A stretch of 46,991 nucleotides of DNA from an uncultured Pelagibacteraceae bacterium (lineage in GTDB: Bacteria > Pseudomonadota > Alphaproteobacteria > Pelagibacterales > Pelagibacteraceae): positions 1 through 46,991 of the forward strand of contig CABYGR010000004.1 of assembly GCA_902518595.1 (NCBI GenBank), given 5' to 3'. This document shows, in pieces, positions 37,528-46,597 of the stretch. A program made the position numbers and the translations under genes. Below the pieces are notes generated by a model. The model did no database searches, was not told the origin of the DNA, and was given only the letters and a program-made list of their open reading frames with translations. Positions within the stretch are counted from its first letter, which is position 1. Every line of letters begins with the position of its first letter.

Positions 37528-38640
37528 ATGGCATTAAAAGAGTTTGCCTTTAAAGTTCTAAAAGAAGACAAATTTGCTAGATGTGGGTTAATAGAAACAC
37601 ACAGGGGCAATATCAATACCCCTGCTTTTATGCCAGTTGGAACTCAAGCAACAGTTAAAGCTTGCACAATAGATGATATAAAAAAAACTGGTTCAGAAAT
37701 AATCTTAGGAAACACTTATCATTTAATGATAAGACCAGGTGTTGATAGGATCGAATCCGCTGGTGGCTTACATAAATTCATGAATTGTGATCTGCCAATA
37801 TTAACTGACTCAGGTGGATTTCAAGTAATGTCGCTATCAAAACTAAACAAAATTGATAGAGAAAAAGGAGCTATTTTTAATTCACATGTTGATGGAAAAA
37901 AATTTTTTTTAAGTCCTGAAGAAAGTATCAAAATACAACTCGGTTTAAATTCAGACATTGTAATGATTATGGATGAGTGTCCAAAAAAAACAGATAATTA
38001 TGAGTTAATTAAAAAATCTATGAAGTTATCATTGTACTGGGCTGAAAGATCTAAAAAAGCATTTGGAAAAAATCCTCACAAAGCACTTTTTGGAATTGTT
38101 CAAGGAGGATTGTTTAAAGATCTTAGAATTGAGTCGTTAAGTGAATTGATAAAACTTGATTTTGATGGATATGCATTAGGTGGCTTAGCAGTTGGTGAAA
38201 CACAAAATGAAATGTTTTCTGTTCTTAATGATATTAAAGAATATTTACCAATAGATAAACCTCGTTATTTAATGGGTGTTGGAACACCCTCAGATATACT
38301 AGGTGCTGTTAAAAGAGGCATAGATATGTTTGATTGTGTATTACCATCAAGATCAGGAAGAACTGGATTAGCTTTTACCTGGGACGGTAGAGTTAATATC
38401 AAAAATAAAAGATACCAATCAGATAATTCACCACTAGATGATAAATGTAAGAACTTTAGTTTAAATAAATACTCGAAAAATTATTTAAATCATTTATTTA
38501 ATACTAATGAAATATTAGGATCAATGCTTTTGACTTTGCATAACATTAATTTTTATCAAGAATTAATGTCTACAATTCGAGAAAATATTCATAGAGGAAC
38601 TTTTAATGAATTTCACGATAAATACATAGAAAAGTTGTAA
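37528..38640 (+). CDS. tgt: queuine/preQ1 tRNA-ribosyltransferase with degenerate zinc site
   Basis: Exchanges guanine-34 for preQ1 in tRNAs with GUN anticodons (Asn, Asp, His, Tyr); the window's tRNA-Asn has GTT. The 370 residues show GNTYHLMIRPG, the catalytic-base region LTDSGGFQVMSL, FGIVQGG, YALGGLAVGE and the nucleophile region FDCVLPSRSGRTG. The C-terminal zinc site, normally CxCx2C...H, reads C307, N309, L312, H338, so two of three cysteines are gone. The barrel active site otherwise looks intact, so it is probably functional but with an altered or zinc-free C-terminal fold. It ends a ssb-gyrA-coaD-cyclophilin-tgt run. Confidence 0.93.
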   Translation: MALKEFAFKVLKEDKFARCGLIETHRGNINTPAFMPVGTQATVKACTIDDIKKTGSEIILGNTYHLMIRPGVDRIESAGGLHKFMNCDLPILTDSGGFQVMSLSKLNKIDREKGAIFNSHVDGKKFFLSPEESIKIQLGLNSDIVMIMDECPKKTDNYELIKKSMKLSLYWAERSKKAFGKNPHKALFGIVQGGLFKDLRIESLSELIKLDFDGYALGGLAVGETQNEMFSVLNDIKEYLPIDKPRYLMGVGTPSDILGAVKRGIDMFDCVLPSRSGRTGLAFTWDGRVNIKNKRYQSDNSPLDDKCKNFSLNKYSKNYLNHLFNTNEILGSMLLTLHNINFYQELMSTIRENIHRGTFNEFHDKYIEKL

Positions 38641-38663
38641 AATACATTTGTCATTTGTTAAAA

Positions 38664-38696
38664 TTGACATTTGAATTATTTTAATAAATCTATATA
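38664..38696 (+). promoter_or_regulatory. putative promoter of tRNA-Lys
   Basis: A consensus TTGACA at 38664-38669 is followed by an AT-rich stretch with TATATA at 38691-38696 (21-base spacer, long) or AATCTA at 38687-38692 (17 bases). It lies between the tgt stop and the tRNA 5' end, as expected for a tRNA promoter. The -10 position is uncertain. Confidence 0.45.
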
Positions 38697-38703
38697 TAAC
38701 AAG

Positions 38704-38720
38704 TTATTCTTAAAGAATAA
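38704..38720. repeat. 17-base palindrome just upstream of tRNA-Lys
   Basis: TTATTCTT-A-AAGAATAA is a perfect 8-bp inverted repeat with a one-base centre, four bases before the tRNA-Lys 5' end. It could be a tRNA leader hairpin or an operator. There is no T-run after it, so it is a poor terminator for tgt. Confidence 0.4.
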
Positions 38721-38724
38721 TAGT

Positions 38725-38800
<76 letters not shown>

Positions 38801-38801
38801 C

Positions 38802-39626
38802 TTAAACTTTAATAGGTGGGTAATCTAAAAATATTTCTTTAGTCCACTCGTTTATTTTTTTAATTCTATTATCAGCAGAAGGGTGAGTGCTCATAAATTC
38901 TGGCGGAGCTTTACCTTTATTATATTCTTTCATTCTTTCCCAGATTTTAACAGTCTCTCTAATATCGTATCCTGATAATGATGCAAAAATCATTCCTAAA
39001 TAATCAGCTTCACTTTCTTGTTTTCTATTGAATGGATTCATTATTCCTAGTTGAGATAATAACCCCACAGTGTTCATTCCTGTTGTTCTGTTAACTTGTG
39101 ATAATTTACCACCACTTGCTATATCTATAATTTGTGTTCCTATATTTAATAATGTACCTCTACTTGCTCTTTCAACAGAATGTTTTGCAACAGCATGAGC
39201 AATTTCATGACCCATTACAGCAGCAAGGCCATTAGTATTTTTCGTAACATCTAACATACCAGTATATACAGCTATCTTACCTCCAGGCATGCACCATGCA
39301 TTTCTTACTTTTTTATTATCAATTAAAATATACTCCCAATCAAAAAGAGCCGTAGGATCATTAATTTTTTTTCTATAAAAATATTCCCCGATAGCATCTA
39401 CCATTTTTTTTCCGATATCTTTAATTTCACCTAGTTTTTTAGTATCTTTACTTAGTTTTTCTTTTTCTTTTACTTTTTCATAAATTTGAGCAGCTTGAGC
39501 ATTTAATTTTGCTTCAGGTATAATTTTTAATTGCCGCCTTTCTGTAATAGGCGCAGTTGAGCATGAATTAAGTACAAATCCACAACAACCACAGCTAACA
39601 TAAGTTAAAAATTTTCTTCTATTCAT
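38802..39626 (-). CDS. M48-family metallopeptidase, predicted Tat lipoprotein
   Basis: A 274-residue periplasmic protease. The zinc motif HExxH is at 140-144 (GHEIAHAVAKH), with the third ligand in ESEADYLG. The N-terminus MNRRKFLTYV has a twin-arginine motif (RRKFL). A hydrophobic stretch and a lipobox-like LNSC follow (lipidation at C22; Asn at -2 is unusual). Several other cysteines surround it (SCGCCG). It resembles the BepA/LoiP type of outer-membrane quality-control proteases. The Tat route is plausible given tatABC in this window. It is convergent with tRNA-Lys and divergent from the DUF502 gene. Confidence 0.9.
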   Translation of the reverse strand: MNRRKFLTYVSCGCCGFVLNSCSTAPITERRQLKIIPEAKLNAQAAQIYEKVKEKEKLSKDTKKLGEIKDIGKKMVDAIGEYFYRKKINDPTALFDWEYILIDNKKVRNAWCMPGGKIAVYTGMLDVTKNTNGLAAVMGHEIAHAVAKHSVERASRGTLLNIGTQIIDIASGGKLSQVNRTTGMNTVGLLSQLGIMNPFNRKQESEADYLGMIFASLSGYDIRETVKIWERMKEYNKGKAPPEFMSTHPSADNRIKKINEWTKEIFLDYPPIKV

Positions 39627-39734
39627 TTTTATTTAACATTGATATTATATTTATTAATGAATCTAAATAATAAAATATTAAATTTTACTTTTTATGATTT
39701 GGATTACTTTTCATATATATATAAAATATAATTA

Positions 39735-40352
39735 ATGAGTAAAAAAATTAAAAAAAAATCTATAGCTTTAATTCTCAGAAATTATTTTATTACTGGTGTA
39801 GTTGTTTTAATTCCAATAGGATTTACTTTATATTTAAGTAAATTTTTAATCAGCTTATCTTCAAAAATATTACCAGAAAATATTAATCCAAATAGTTATT
39901 TACCAATTGCAATACCTGGGATTGAAATAATTATTACTATAATTTTTATCACAATAGTTGGAGGTCTCTCATTATCATTTATTGGAAAAAGAATTCTAAA
40001 ACTAATTGACGATTTATTTAAAAGAATACCATTTTTAAGAACAATTTATTCAGCAATTTTACAAATGACTGAAACTTTTTCTAAAAAAGATGATGATAAA
40101 AAAAGTGTTGTACTAGTTGAATATCCTAGAAAGGGAGTTTGGGCTGTAGGTTTTGCAACAAAAGAAAATAAAGGTTTGATGGCTGAAAAAACAAATAAAA
40201 AATTAATTAATATTTTCATACCTACAACACCTAATCCAACAAGTGGTTTCTTGTTAATGTTTCCTATAGATGATGTTATTTATCTTAATATGAGCTTTGA
40301 AGAGGCTTCTAAGTTCATAGTTTCAGCTGGAACATCTACTGGAAAAAATTAA
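39735..40352 (+). CDS. DUF502 family membrane protein
   Basis: A 205-residue protein with two transmembrane segments (about 14-38 and 50-78), then a soluble domain. Family markers are ITGVVVLIPIGFTLYL, IPFLRTIYSAILQM, VVLVEYPRKGVWAVGF, and IFIPTTPNPTSGFLLMFP. The DUF502 family is widespread in bacteria, with no established role in bacteria that I can rely on. Its neighbour across a 4-base convergent overlap is recG. Confidence 0.9.
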   Translation: MSKKIKKKSIALILRNYFITGVVVLIPIGFTLYLSKFLISLSSKILPENINPNSYLPIAIPGIEIIITIIFITIVGGLSLSFIGKRILKLIDDLFKRIPFLRTIYSAILQMTETFSKKDDDKKSVVLVEYPRKGVWAVGFATKENKGLMAEKTNKKLINIFIPTTPNPTSGFLLMFPIDDVIYLNMSFEEASKFIVSAGTSTGKN

Positions 40353-42400
40353 TTGATGTCATTAATAATATCAGCTTGATCATATAACTTCATTAAAGTT
40401 TTATATCTACTGATATCTTCATTTTTATTCTCCATTTGTTTAATTTCATTTTCAGCCAATTCAAACAATTCATTATTATGAACAGGATCTGCTAATTTAA
40501 AAATTTTTATACCACTTTGTTTAAAACCTAAAATATCACCATAACCTCTAATTTTCATATCTTCTTCTGAAATTTCAAAACCATCAGTAGAATTTTTCAG
40601 AATGTTAAACCTTTTTTTTGCATTGTCTGTTAATGAAGATTTGAACATCAATATACATGTAGATTGTTTGTTTCCTCTACCAACTCTTCCTCTTAGTTGA
40701 TGTAGTTGAGAAAGTCCAAATTTGTTTGCATTTTCAATTACAATAACATTTGCATTTGGAAAATCTATACCAACTTCAATTATCGTTGTTGAAACTAAAA
40801 TTTGAAATTTTTTTTTTAAAAAATTATTTAATACAAGTTCTTTTTTATCTATATCAGTTTTACCATGAAGTAATTCAACTTGATTAGGAAATATATTTTT
40901 TAAATATTCATATTTTTTCAATACTGAAGAATGATCTAATTTTTTTGACACATCTATTAATGGACATACCCAGAAAATTTGATTTCCTTTTTTTATTTCT
41001 TTTTTTATAAATTTAACAATATCATCTATTTTACTTTCGAGTTTGCTGTATGTTTTAACACCTAATCTAGATTTAGGTTTTTCTCTGATTATTGATAAAT
41101 CCATATCACCATAAATGGTCATCGTTAAAGTTCTTGGAATTGGTGTAGCAGACATTAATAAAACATCACAACTTTCTCCACCTTTATCAGATAACTTCTT
41201 TCTCTGATTAACTCCAAATTTATGTTGTTCATCAATAATGATTAAACCTAGTTTTTTAAATTCAATTTTTTTTTGGAAAATAGCATGAGTTCCAAATATA
41301 ATATCGATGTTATTTCCCTTTAGTTTTTTAATTATTATTTTTTTTTCTTTATATTCGGATTTACTAGATAAGAGTCCAATATTGATATTTTTATCAAAAA
41401 TTTTTTTTGCTAATGAAAAATGTTGTCTGGCTAAAATCTCAGTAGGTGCCATTACTGCTACCTGGTATCCAGACTTAATTATATTATATGCTGCAGCTAA
41501 AGAAACTATAGTTTTTCCACTACCAACATCTCCTTGTAATAATCTGAACATTTTATGATCAGATTTAAGATCAATATTTATCTCATCTAATGTTTTTTTT
41601 TGATCATTGGTTAATTTAAAATCTAATCTAGATAAAAGTTTATTTTGATCTTTTAAATCAAAGATTTTTTTTTGTTTTTTAATTTTTTTGATTTTTCGTC
41701 TAATTTCTGTGTGAACTAAAAAAGATGATAATATTTCATCATATGCAAGTCTTTGATAGAAATCTGATTTATAATTACCAACGTTTTTAGGTAAGTGCAA
41801 TTTGATTATCGCTTCATTCCACGAGATATTATTAAATTTCTTTAATATATTTGGGTTATGCCATTCCTCTAATTTTGGTAAGTTTTTTAATATTTGATTA
41901 ATTATATTGTTATAAACTTTTTCTGATATTCCTTCTGTTAATGAATATTTATTATGTTTATCTTTAACTAAAGAAGCGTCCTGAGAAACATATTTTGGAT
42001 TTGTAATTTGATATTTATTTCTAAAGTGATTAATTTTACCACTTACAGTTATTTCCTTATCTAGTGGTAATATTTTTTTAACATACCCCTCGTAACTGTT
42101 AAAAAAAACACAATCTAACAAGCCAGTATCATCTTTACAATTAACTCTATTAGGTAAGTTTCTAATTCTAGGAAAATTATATTTATAAGGAATTAAAGTT
42201 ACTGTTTGTGTTTCACCGATTTTTAAATCTTTAATTTTAGTTGATATACTTCGATCTGTATAAGATTTCGGTAATTTCCATAATAAATCAAAAATAGTAT
42301 TAATCTTTTTTTTTTTTAATAAATTAGATGTTTTTATTCCTATTCCTTTTAATTTTTTAAGATCTGATAATAAATAGTTGTATGTATTATTATTAATCAT
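40349..42400 (-). CDS. recG: ATP-dependent DNA helicase RecG
   Basis: Branch-migration helicase that reverses stalled forks and processes recombination intermediates; 683 residues. The N-terminal wedge/OB domain (about 10-170) is followed by helicase domain 1 with Walker A GDVGSGKT near 290 and the DEQH box (IIIDEQHKFG) near 388. Then come MSATPIPRTL, helicase domain 2 with STTIIEVGIDFPNA, and LHQLRGRVGRG. Full length. It is divergent from sdhE with only 22 bases between the start codons, so their promoters must overlap or lie in the coding regions. Confidence 0.96.
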   Translation of the reverse strand: MINNNTYNYLLSDLKKLKGIGIKTSNLLKKKKINTIFDLLWKLPKSYTDRSISTKIKDLKIGETQTVTLIPYKYNFPRIRNLPNRVNCKDDTGLLDCVFFNSYEGYVKKILPLDKEITVSGKINHFRNKYQITNPKYVSQDASLVKDKHNKYSLTEGISEKVYNNIINQILKNLPKLEEWHNPNILKKFNNISWNEAIIKLHLPKNVGNYKSDFYQRLAYDEILSSFLVHTEIRRKIKKIKKQKKIFDLKDQNKLLSRLDFKLTNDQKKTLDEINIDLKSDHKMFRLLQGDVGSGKTIVSLAAAYNIIKSGYQVAVMAPTEILARQHFSLAKKIFDKNINIGLLSSKSEYKEKKIIIKKLKGNNIDIIFGTHAIFQKKIEFKKLGLIIIDEQHKFGVNQRKKLSDKGGESCDVLLMSATPIPRTLTMTIYGDMDLSIIREKPKSRLGVKTYSKLESKIDDIVKFIKKEIKKGNQIFWVCPLIDVSKKLDHSSVLKKYEYLKNIFPNQVELLHGKTDIDKKELVLNNFLKKKFQILVSTTIIEVGIDFPNANVIVIENANKFGLSQLHQLRGRVGRGNKQSTCILMFKSSLTDNAKKRFNILKNSTDGFEISEEDMKIRGYGDILGFKQSGIKIFKLADPVHNNELFELAENEIKQMENKNEDISRYKTLMKLYDQADIINDIN

Positions 42401-42422
42401 TTAATATTAATATATTTATTTA

Positions 42423-42680
42423 ATGAATAACAACATAGATAATTTAAAAAAAAGATTAATTTACAGATCTCTATATAGAGGCACAAAAGAAATGGATAAG
42501 TTGATTGGATCTTTTGTTAGAGATTACATAAATAAACTTGATGAAAATGATCTAAAAGATTTAGAAGTATTTTTAAACTATGATGATGATACTTTATATA
42601 AACTTTACAAAAAAGAATTAGATAGTTCTAGTTTAAATAAAACAAAAATTATCAATCTATTTATAAATTATGTGCTGTAA
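42423..42680 (+). CDS. sdhE: FAD assembly factor SdhE (succinate dehydrogenase assembly factor 2)
   Basis: An 85-residue small helical protein that helps attach FAD to the flavoprotein subunit of succinate dehydrogenase. The signature is LYRGTKEMD, with the essential R19-G20 and E23 (family RGxxE), followed by LDENDLKDLEVFL. Size matches the family. The order recG-sdhE in divergent orientation is familiar from alphaproteobacteria. It ends six bases before the tRNA-Ser CCA on the opposite strand. Confidence 0.92.
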   Translation: MNNNIDNLKKRLIYRSLYRGTKEMDKLIGSFVRDYINKLDENDLKDLEVFLNYDDDTLYKLYKKELDSSSLNKTKIINLFINYVL

Positions 42681-42686
42681 TATTGG

Positions 42687-42776
42687 TGGCGGAGAGACTG
42701 GGATTCGAACCCAGGAAAGAGTTGCCCCTTTGCCGGTTTTCAAGACCGGTGCTTTCAACCGCTCAGCCATCTCTCC
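42687..42776 (-). tRNA. tRNA-Ser (TGA)
   Basis: A 90-nt class II tRNA on the minus strand. It has acceptor GGAGAGA/TCTCTCC, anticodon stem CCGGT/ACCGG around a loop with TGA, the long serine variable arm (about 42714-42731), T-arm GGGTTCGAATCCC, discriminator G and encoded CCA. Confidence 0.97.
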
Positions 42777-42862
42777 TTGTAGAAGCTTTTATAATTAAAA
42801 ATATTTAATTCAACTATAAAATAGTCTATTTAACTATTAACTATTTATTCTTAAAGCTACCT

Positions 42863-43741
42863 ATGAATCAAAATTTTAATAAAGGTTTATTATTAACATC
42901 AGTAGGATCTTTTTGGTGGGGTTTTTTAGGTGTTATCTATTTTGAGTATGTATCTTTTATCGGTCATATAGAATTAGTTGTTCATAGATGTTTATGGACA
43001 TTTGTTATGCTAGCTATTACAACAACTTTTTTTTCAAAGTGGAAAATTTTTTTTAAGATTATCTCTGATAAAAAAAAATTGGTTAGTTTATTCATTTCTG
43101 GATTTTTAATTTTTTTAAATTGGGCAGTTTGGATTTATGCAGTTGCAACAGAGAGAATTATTGATGCTAGTTTTGGTTATTTTATAATGCCAATTTTAAG
43201 TGTTTTATTAGGTTATATTTTTTTTCAAGAAAAATTAAATAAAAAAAGAATTTTTTCTATAATTTTAGTTCTAATATCAATTTTATTTTTAATTTTTTTT
43301 AGTTTTAGAAATATACCTTGGGTTGGTATAATCGTAGCTGTAAGCTGGGCTTTTTATAATCTTATTAGAAAAAAAATAAATATAGATACAGATGTTGGTT
43401 TACTGATAGAGAGTTTATATATTTTTCCTTTTGCATTAATAGTTTTTTATTTAATAACAATAGAAGGTTTGAACGATTTCAGTTTGTCAAATCCAGGATT
43501 TAGCTTTTTTTTAATTTTAGCAGGTCCCATGACAGTGATTCCTTTATTTCTTTATGTTAGAGGGGTTGAGCTAATTGGTCTTGGTCCAACCGGTATGATT
43601 TTTTATATAACACCCACATTGCAGTTTCTTATGGGTTTTTTTTATTATAATGAGGATTTTTCATTAATAAAATTTCTGAGTTTTATTATTATTTGGATTG
43701 CTGTAATTATATATCTTAAGGATTTATATGAAACTCGTTAG
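42863..43741 (+). CDS. rarD: RarD/EamA-family transporter
   Basis: A 292-residue drug/metabolite-superfamily permease with about ten transmembrane segments in two EamA repeats. It begins NKGLLLTSVGSFWWGFLGVI and has the RarD-typical HRCLWTFVMLA (usually HR..W), GYFIMPILSVLLGYIFF and GPTGMIFYITPTLQFLMG. RarD proteins were named for chloramphenicol sensitivity, but the natural substrate is unknown. The stop region overlaps mltB by 14 bases, so it is the first gene of a cell-wall operon. Confidence 0.9.
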   Translation: MNQNFNKGLLLTSVGSFWWGFLGVIYFEYVSFIGHIELVVHRCLWTFVMLAITTTFFSKWKIFFKIISDKKKLVSLFISGFLIFLNWAVWIYAVATERIIDASFGYFIMPILSVLLGYIFFQEKLNKKRIFSIILVLISILFLIFFSFRNIPWVGIIVAVSWAFYNLIRKKINIDTDVGLLIESLYIFPFALIVFYLITIEGLNDFSLSNPGFSFFLILAGPMTVIPLFLYVRGVELIGLGPTGMIFYITPTLQFLMGFFYYNEDFSLIKFLSFIIIWIAVIIYLKDLYETR

Positions 43742-44720
43742 ATATATTTTATTGTTTCTACTTTTTAATTTACAAAATAGTTTTGCTAATGATTTTAATA
43801 GTTGGAAAGATCATTTTAAAAAAAAAGCTCTCTCTAATAATATTTCTGAAAAAACATTTGATTTAGTGATGAAGGATGTAAAATTTTTACCTAAAGTAAT
43901 AAAATATGATCGTTTCCAACCTGAATTTTATGAAGATACAAAAACTTATATAGATAAAAGAACCTCAAAAAAAAAATTAGAAAAGGGATTATATTTTTTT
44001 ATTCAAAATAAAGAACTTATTAGTTCAATTGAAAAAAAATTTAATGTAGAAAAAGAATTACTTTTATCATTAATGGGAATAGAAACTAATTTTGGTACTT
44101 ATGTTGGAAAAATGGATATTATATCTTCTTTAGCAACATTAAGCTACGATAAAAGAAGATCTGAATTTTTTACTAATCAATTATTGATACTATTAAAACT
44201 TATTGACACTAATCAGGTTGATCATACGACTTTATATGGATCCTGGGCTGGTGCATTCGGTTTTTTTCAATTTATGCCATCAACAATAAAAAATTATGCT
44301 CTTGATTATAATAAAGATAACTACATAGATTTAAAAAATTCTGAAGACGCTTATGCATCTGCTGCTAACTATTTAGCAAAAATTGGTTGGAAAAAAAATC
44401 AACCATGTTTTTATAAAATAAGACTAAAAGATAATATACCGATAAAGTATCTAAATGTTTCAGCAAAGAAACTAAGCAATAAAAAGAAACTTAAATCATT
44501 TAAAAAATATATAGATAATTATGCAGAATTAGATATTGATAATGAAAACCTTAGAGTTGCAATTGTAACACCTGATAAAGACATTATTCCAGATGCTGAA
44601 ACTTTGAACCCTGCTTATATTGTTTATGATAATTATGAAATAATCTTAAGTTGGAATAGATCGTTAAGATTTGCTCTTGCTGTTTGTACTTTAAAAGATA
44701 AAATTAAAAATGAAATTTAA
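43728..44720 (+). CDS. mltB: lytic murein transglycosylase (MltB family)
   Basis: Periplasmic enzyme that cleaves peptidoglycan glycan strands to 1,6-anhydromuropeptides, substrates for the recycling enzyme NagZ encoded earlier. The signal peptide is residues 1-20 (ending NSFA). The catalytic Glu is E119 in LMGIETNFGTYVG, with the SLT signature SWAGAFGFFQFMPSTI and the YASAANYLAKIGW helix. No lipobox, so it is a soluble form. The 330-residue length is usual. It overlaps rarD by 14 bases and the next gene by 11. Confidence 0.93.
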   Translation: MKLVRYILLFLLFNLQNSFANDFNSWKDHFKKKALSNNISEKTFDLVMKDVKFLPKVIKYDRFQPEFYEDTKTYIDKRTSKKKLEKGLYFFIQNKELISSIEKKFNVEKELLLSLMGIETNFGTYVGKMDIISSLATLSYDKRRSEFFTNQLLILLKLIDTNQVDHTTLYGSWAGAFGFFQFMPSTIKNYALDYNKDNYIDLKNSEDAYASAANYLAKIGWKKNQPCFYKIRLKDNIPIKYLNVSAKKLSNKKKLKSFKKYIDNYAELDIDNENLRVAIVTPDKDIIPDAETLNPAYIVYDNYEIILSWNRSLRFALAVCTLKDKIKNEI

Positions 44721-45453
44721 ACATTTAATAATTTTTTTATTATTTATATTAACCGCATGTGAACCATATAGTACAGATTCTAAAAAAATAAATAACCAAA
44801 TTGAAAAAAAATATTCAAATAGTGGATTTACATTAGTATATAATGAAAATCTAAATTTAAAAAAGCTAGATAGTAGATCTTTAAAAATTTTTCATAAAAC
44901 ATTGAAAAAAAATTCTTCAGTTAAATTAACAAATCCATCAAATAATAAATCATTAATTGCTACTGTTAAAACAAAAGATAATTTTTCAAATTTTTATAAC
45001 TCTGTTATTTCAACTCGGATTGCTGAGACCTTGGAACTTAATCTAAATGAACCTTACATTAAAATTACTTTAATTTCTAAAGACTCAACATTTATTGCAA
45101 AAAAATCTAAAATGTTTGAAGAAGAAAAAGAAGTTGCTGAAAAAGCTCCTATTGACGGTATCAAAATAAAAGATTTAAGCAATAATATATTAAGTGAAGA
45201 AAAAAAATCCAAAAATATTAAATTCTCTTATTATATAAAAGTTGCAGATTTTTATTATAAAAAAACTGCTGAACTTATGGTGGATAGGATTAAAAATGAA
45301 ACTTCATTGAATAAAATTAACATAATTAAAATATCTAAAACAAATTATAGGGTATTAATAGGTCCTTTTAATGATATAAATTCGTTAAAAAATTCTTTTG
45401 ATAAAATGAATTCTCTATACTTTGAAAATCTAGAAATAATTAAAAATGTTTAA
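44710..45453 (+). CDS. rlpA: RlpA-like SPOR-domain lipoprotein, divergent
   Basis: A 247-residue lipoprotein: signal peptide with lipobox LTAC (C17) and a divergent double-psi barrel-like region (about 70-125, SVKLTNPSNNKSLIATV). A charged linker and a C-terminal SPOR domain follow (about 170-247, SYYIKVADFYYKKTAELM ... YRVLIGPFNDINSLK). RlpA cleaves or binds denuded glycan at the septum. The barrel here is poorly conserved, and the usual NDRGPF active-site segment reads KTKDNFS, so catalysis is doubtful. The position between mltB and a penicillin-binding protein matches the alphaproteobacterial order and supports the name. Confidence 0.75.
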   Translation: MKFKHLIIFLLFILTACEPYSTDSKKINNQIEKKYSNSGFTLVYNENLNLKKLDSRSLKIFHKTLKKNSSVKLTNPSNNKSLIATVKTKDNFSNFYNSVISTRIAETLELNLNEPYIKITLISKDSTFIAKKSKMFEEEKEVAEKAPIDGIKIKDLSNNILSEEKKSKNIKFSYYIKVADFYYKKTAELMVDRIKNETSLNKINIIKISKTNYRVLIGPFNDINSLKNSFDKMNSLYFENLEIIKNV

Positions 45454-46597
45454 TAGACTTTTAATATTTATATTTTTCTACTTTGCGATAATTTCGTCAT
45501 CTTATTCAAATGTAGAAATTAAAGCCAGAACAGCAATTTTACAAGATTTTTATTCAGGTGAAATTCTATATGAAAAAGAACCTGATAGATCAATTTATCC
45601 AGCATCAATGACAAAAATAATGACAACAATTATTGCTTTCGATTTAATTAAATCAGGAGACTTAAATTTGGATGATAAACTTATTGTTTCTGAAAAAGCC
45701 TGGAGATTATCAACTGCAGGGTATTCTTCTATGTTTATAATGGTTGGTGATGAGGTTACTGTAGAAAATTTATTACATGGTATAATAACTGCATCTGGGA
45801 ATGATGCTTGCATTGTGTTAGCTGAAGGTATAGCTGGTACGGAGGAAGAATTTGCAATTCTAATGACATCCAAAGCAAAAGAATTGGGAATGAACAATAC
45901 AAATTTTACTAATTCTTCAGGTATTAATGATCCTGATAATTATTCAACGGTTAGAGATATTCTAATAATGTCTAGGTATTTGATAAAAGAACATCCTAAT
46001 TTTTATAAATGGTTTTCAAGAAAAGAATTTACTTGGGATAGAACAGGGGGTGATCCTATTACTCAAGGAAATAGAAATCCTTTATTATATAAAAATATTG
46101 GAGCTGATGGCATTAAGACTGGCTATTTAGCTGTAGAAAAATATTCCCTTGCATCGTCACTGGAGAGAAATGGAAGAAGGTTAATCGCTGTTGGTAGTGG
46201 TTTTGAAACTAAAAAAGCACGTTCTAGAGAAAGTTCTAAATTATTAACTTATGGATTAACTAATTTTGATTTAGTTGAAATTGTTAAGAAAAAAGAATTT
46301 ATTGAAAAAGTTGAAGTATGGCTCGGTAAAAAACAATATGTGGATGTTTATATTGATGATGACATTTATAAGACCATAAAAAAAGCCAAAAAAAAACTAT
46401 TGAAAGTAACATTAAAATATGAAGGTCCTATAAAAGCTCCAATTAAGAAAGATCAAATAGTTGGTAAATTACGAGTAGTTTATGATCAACAACTAGTTGG
46501 TGAATATGATTTACTTGCTGCAAATAAGGTCGAAAAAGCCAATATGTTTACTAGATTAATTAAATCATTAAATTATTTAATCTGGGGTGATGTCTAA
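45446..46597 (+). CDS. D-alanyl-D-alanine carboxypeptidase (low-molecular-weight penicillin-binding protein)
   Basis: Removes the terminal D-Ala of peptidoglycan stem peptides (DacA/DacC/PBP5-6 family). It has a signal peptide at about 1-21. Catalytic motifs are SxxK at S54-K57 (YPASMTKIM), SGN at 117-119 and KTG at 224-226 (DGIKTGYL). A C-terminal beta domain follows (about 270-355) and an amphipathic end (FTRLIKSLNYLIWG) that could anchor it to the membrane. The 383-residue length is typical. It overlaps rlpA by eight and tmk by eight bases. Specific paralogue name (dacA or dacC) not decided. Confidence 0.94.
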   Translation: MFNRLLIFIFFYFAIISSSYSNVEIKARTAILQDFYSGEILYEKEPDRSIYPASMTKIMTTIIAFDLIKSGDLNLDDKLIVSEKAWRLSTAGYSSMFIMVGDEVTVENLLHGIITASGNDACIVLAEGIAGTEEEFAILMTSKAKELGMNNTNFTNSSGINDPDNYSTVRDILIMSRYLIKEHPNFYKWFSRKEFTWDRTGGDPITQGNRNPLLYKNIGADGIKTGYLAVEKYSLASSLERNGRRLIAVGSGFETKKARSRESSKLLTYGLTNFDLVEIVKKKEFIEKVEVWLGKKQYVDVYIDDDIYKTIKKAKKKLLKVTLKYEGPIKAPIKKDQIVGKLRVVYDQQLVGEYDLLAANKVEKANMFTRLIKSLNYLIWGDV

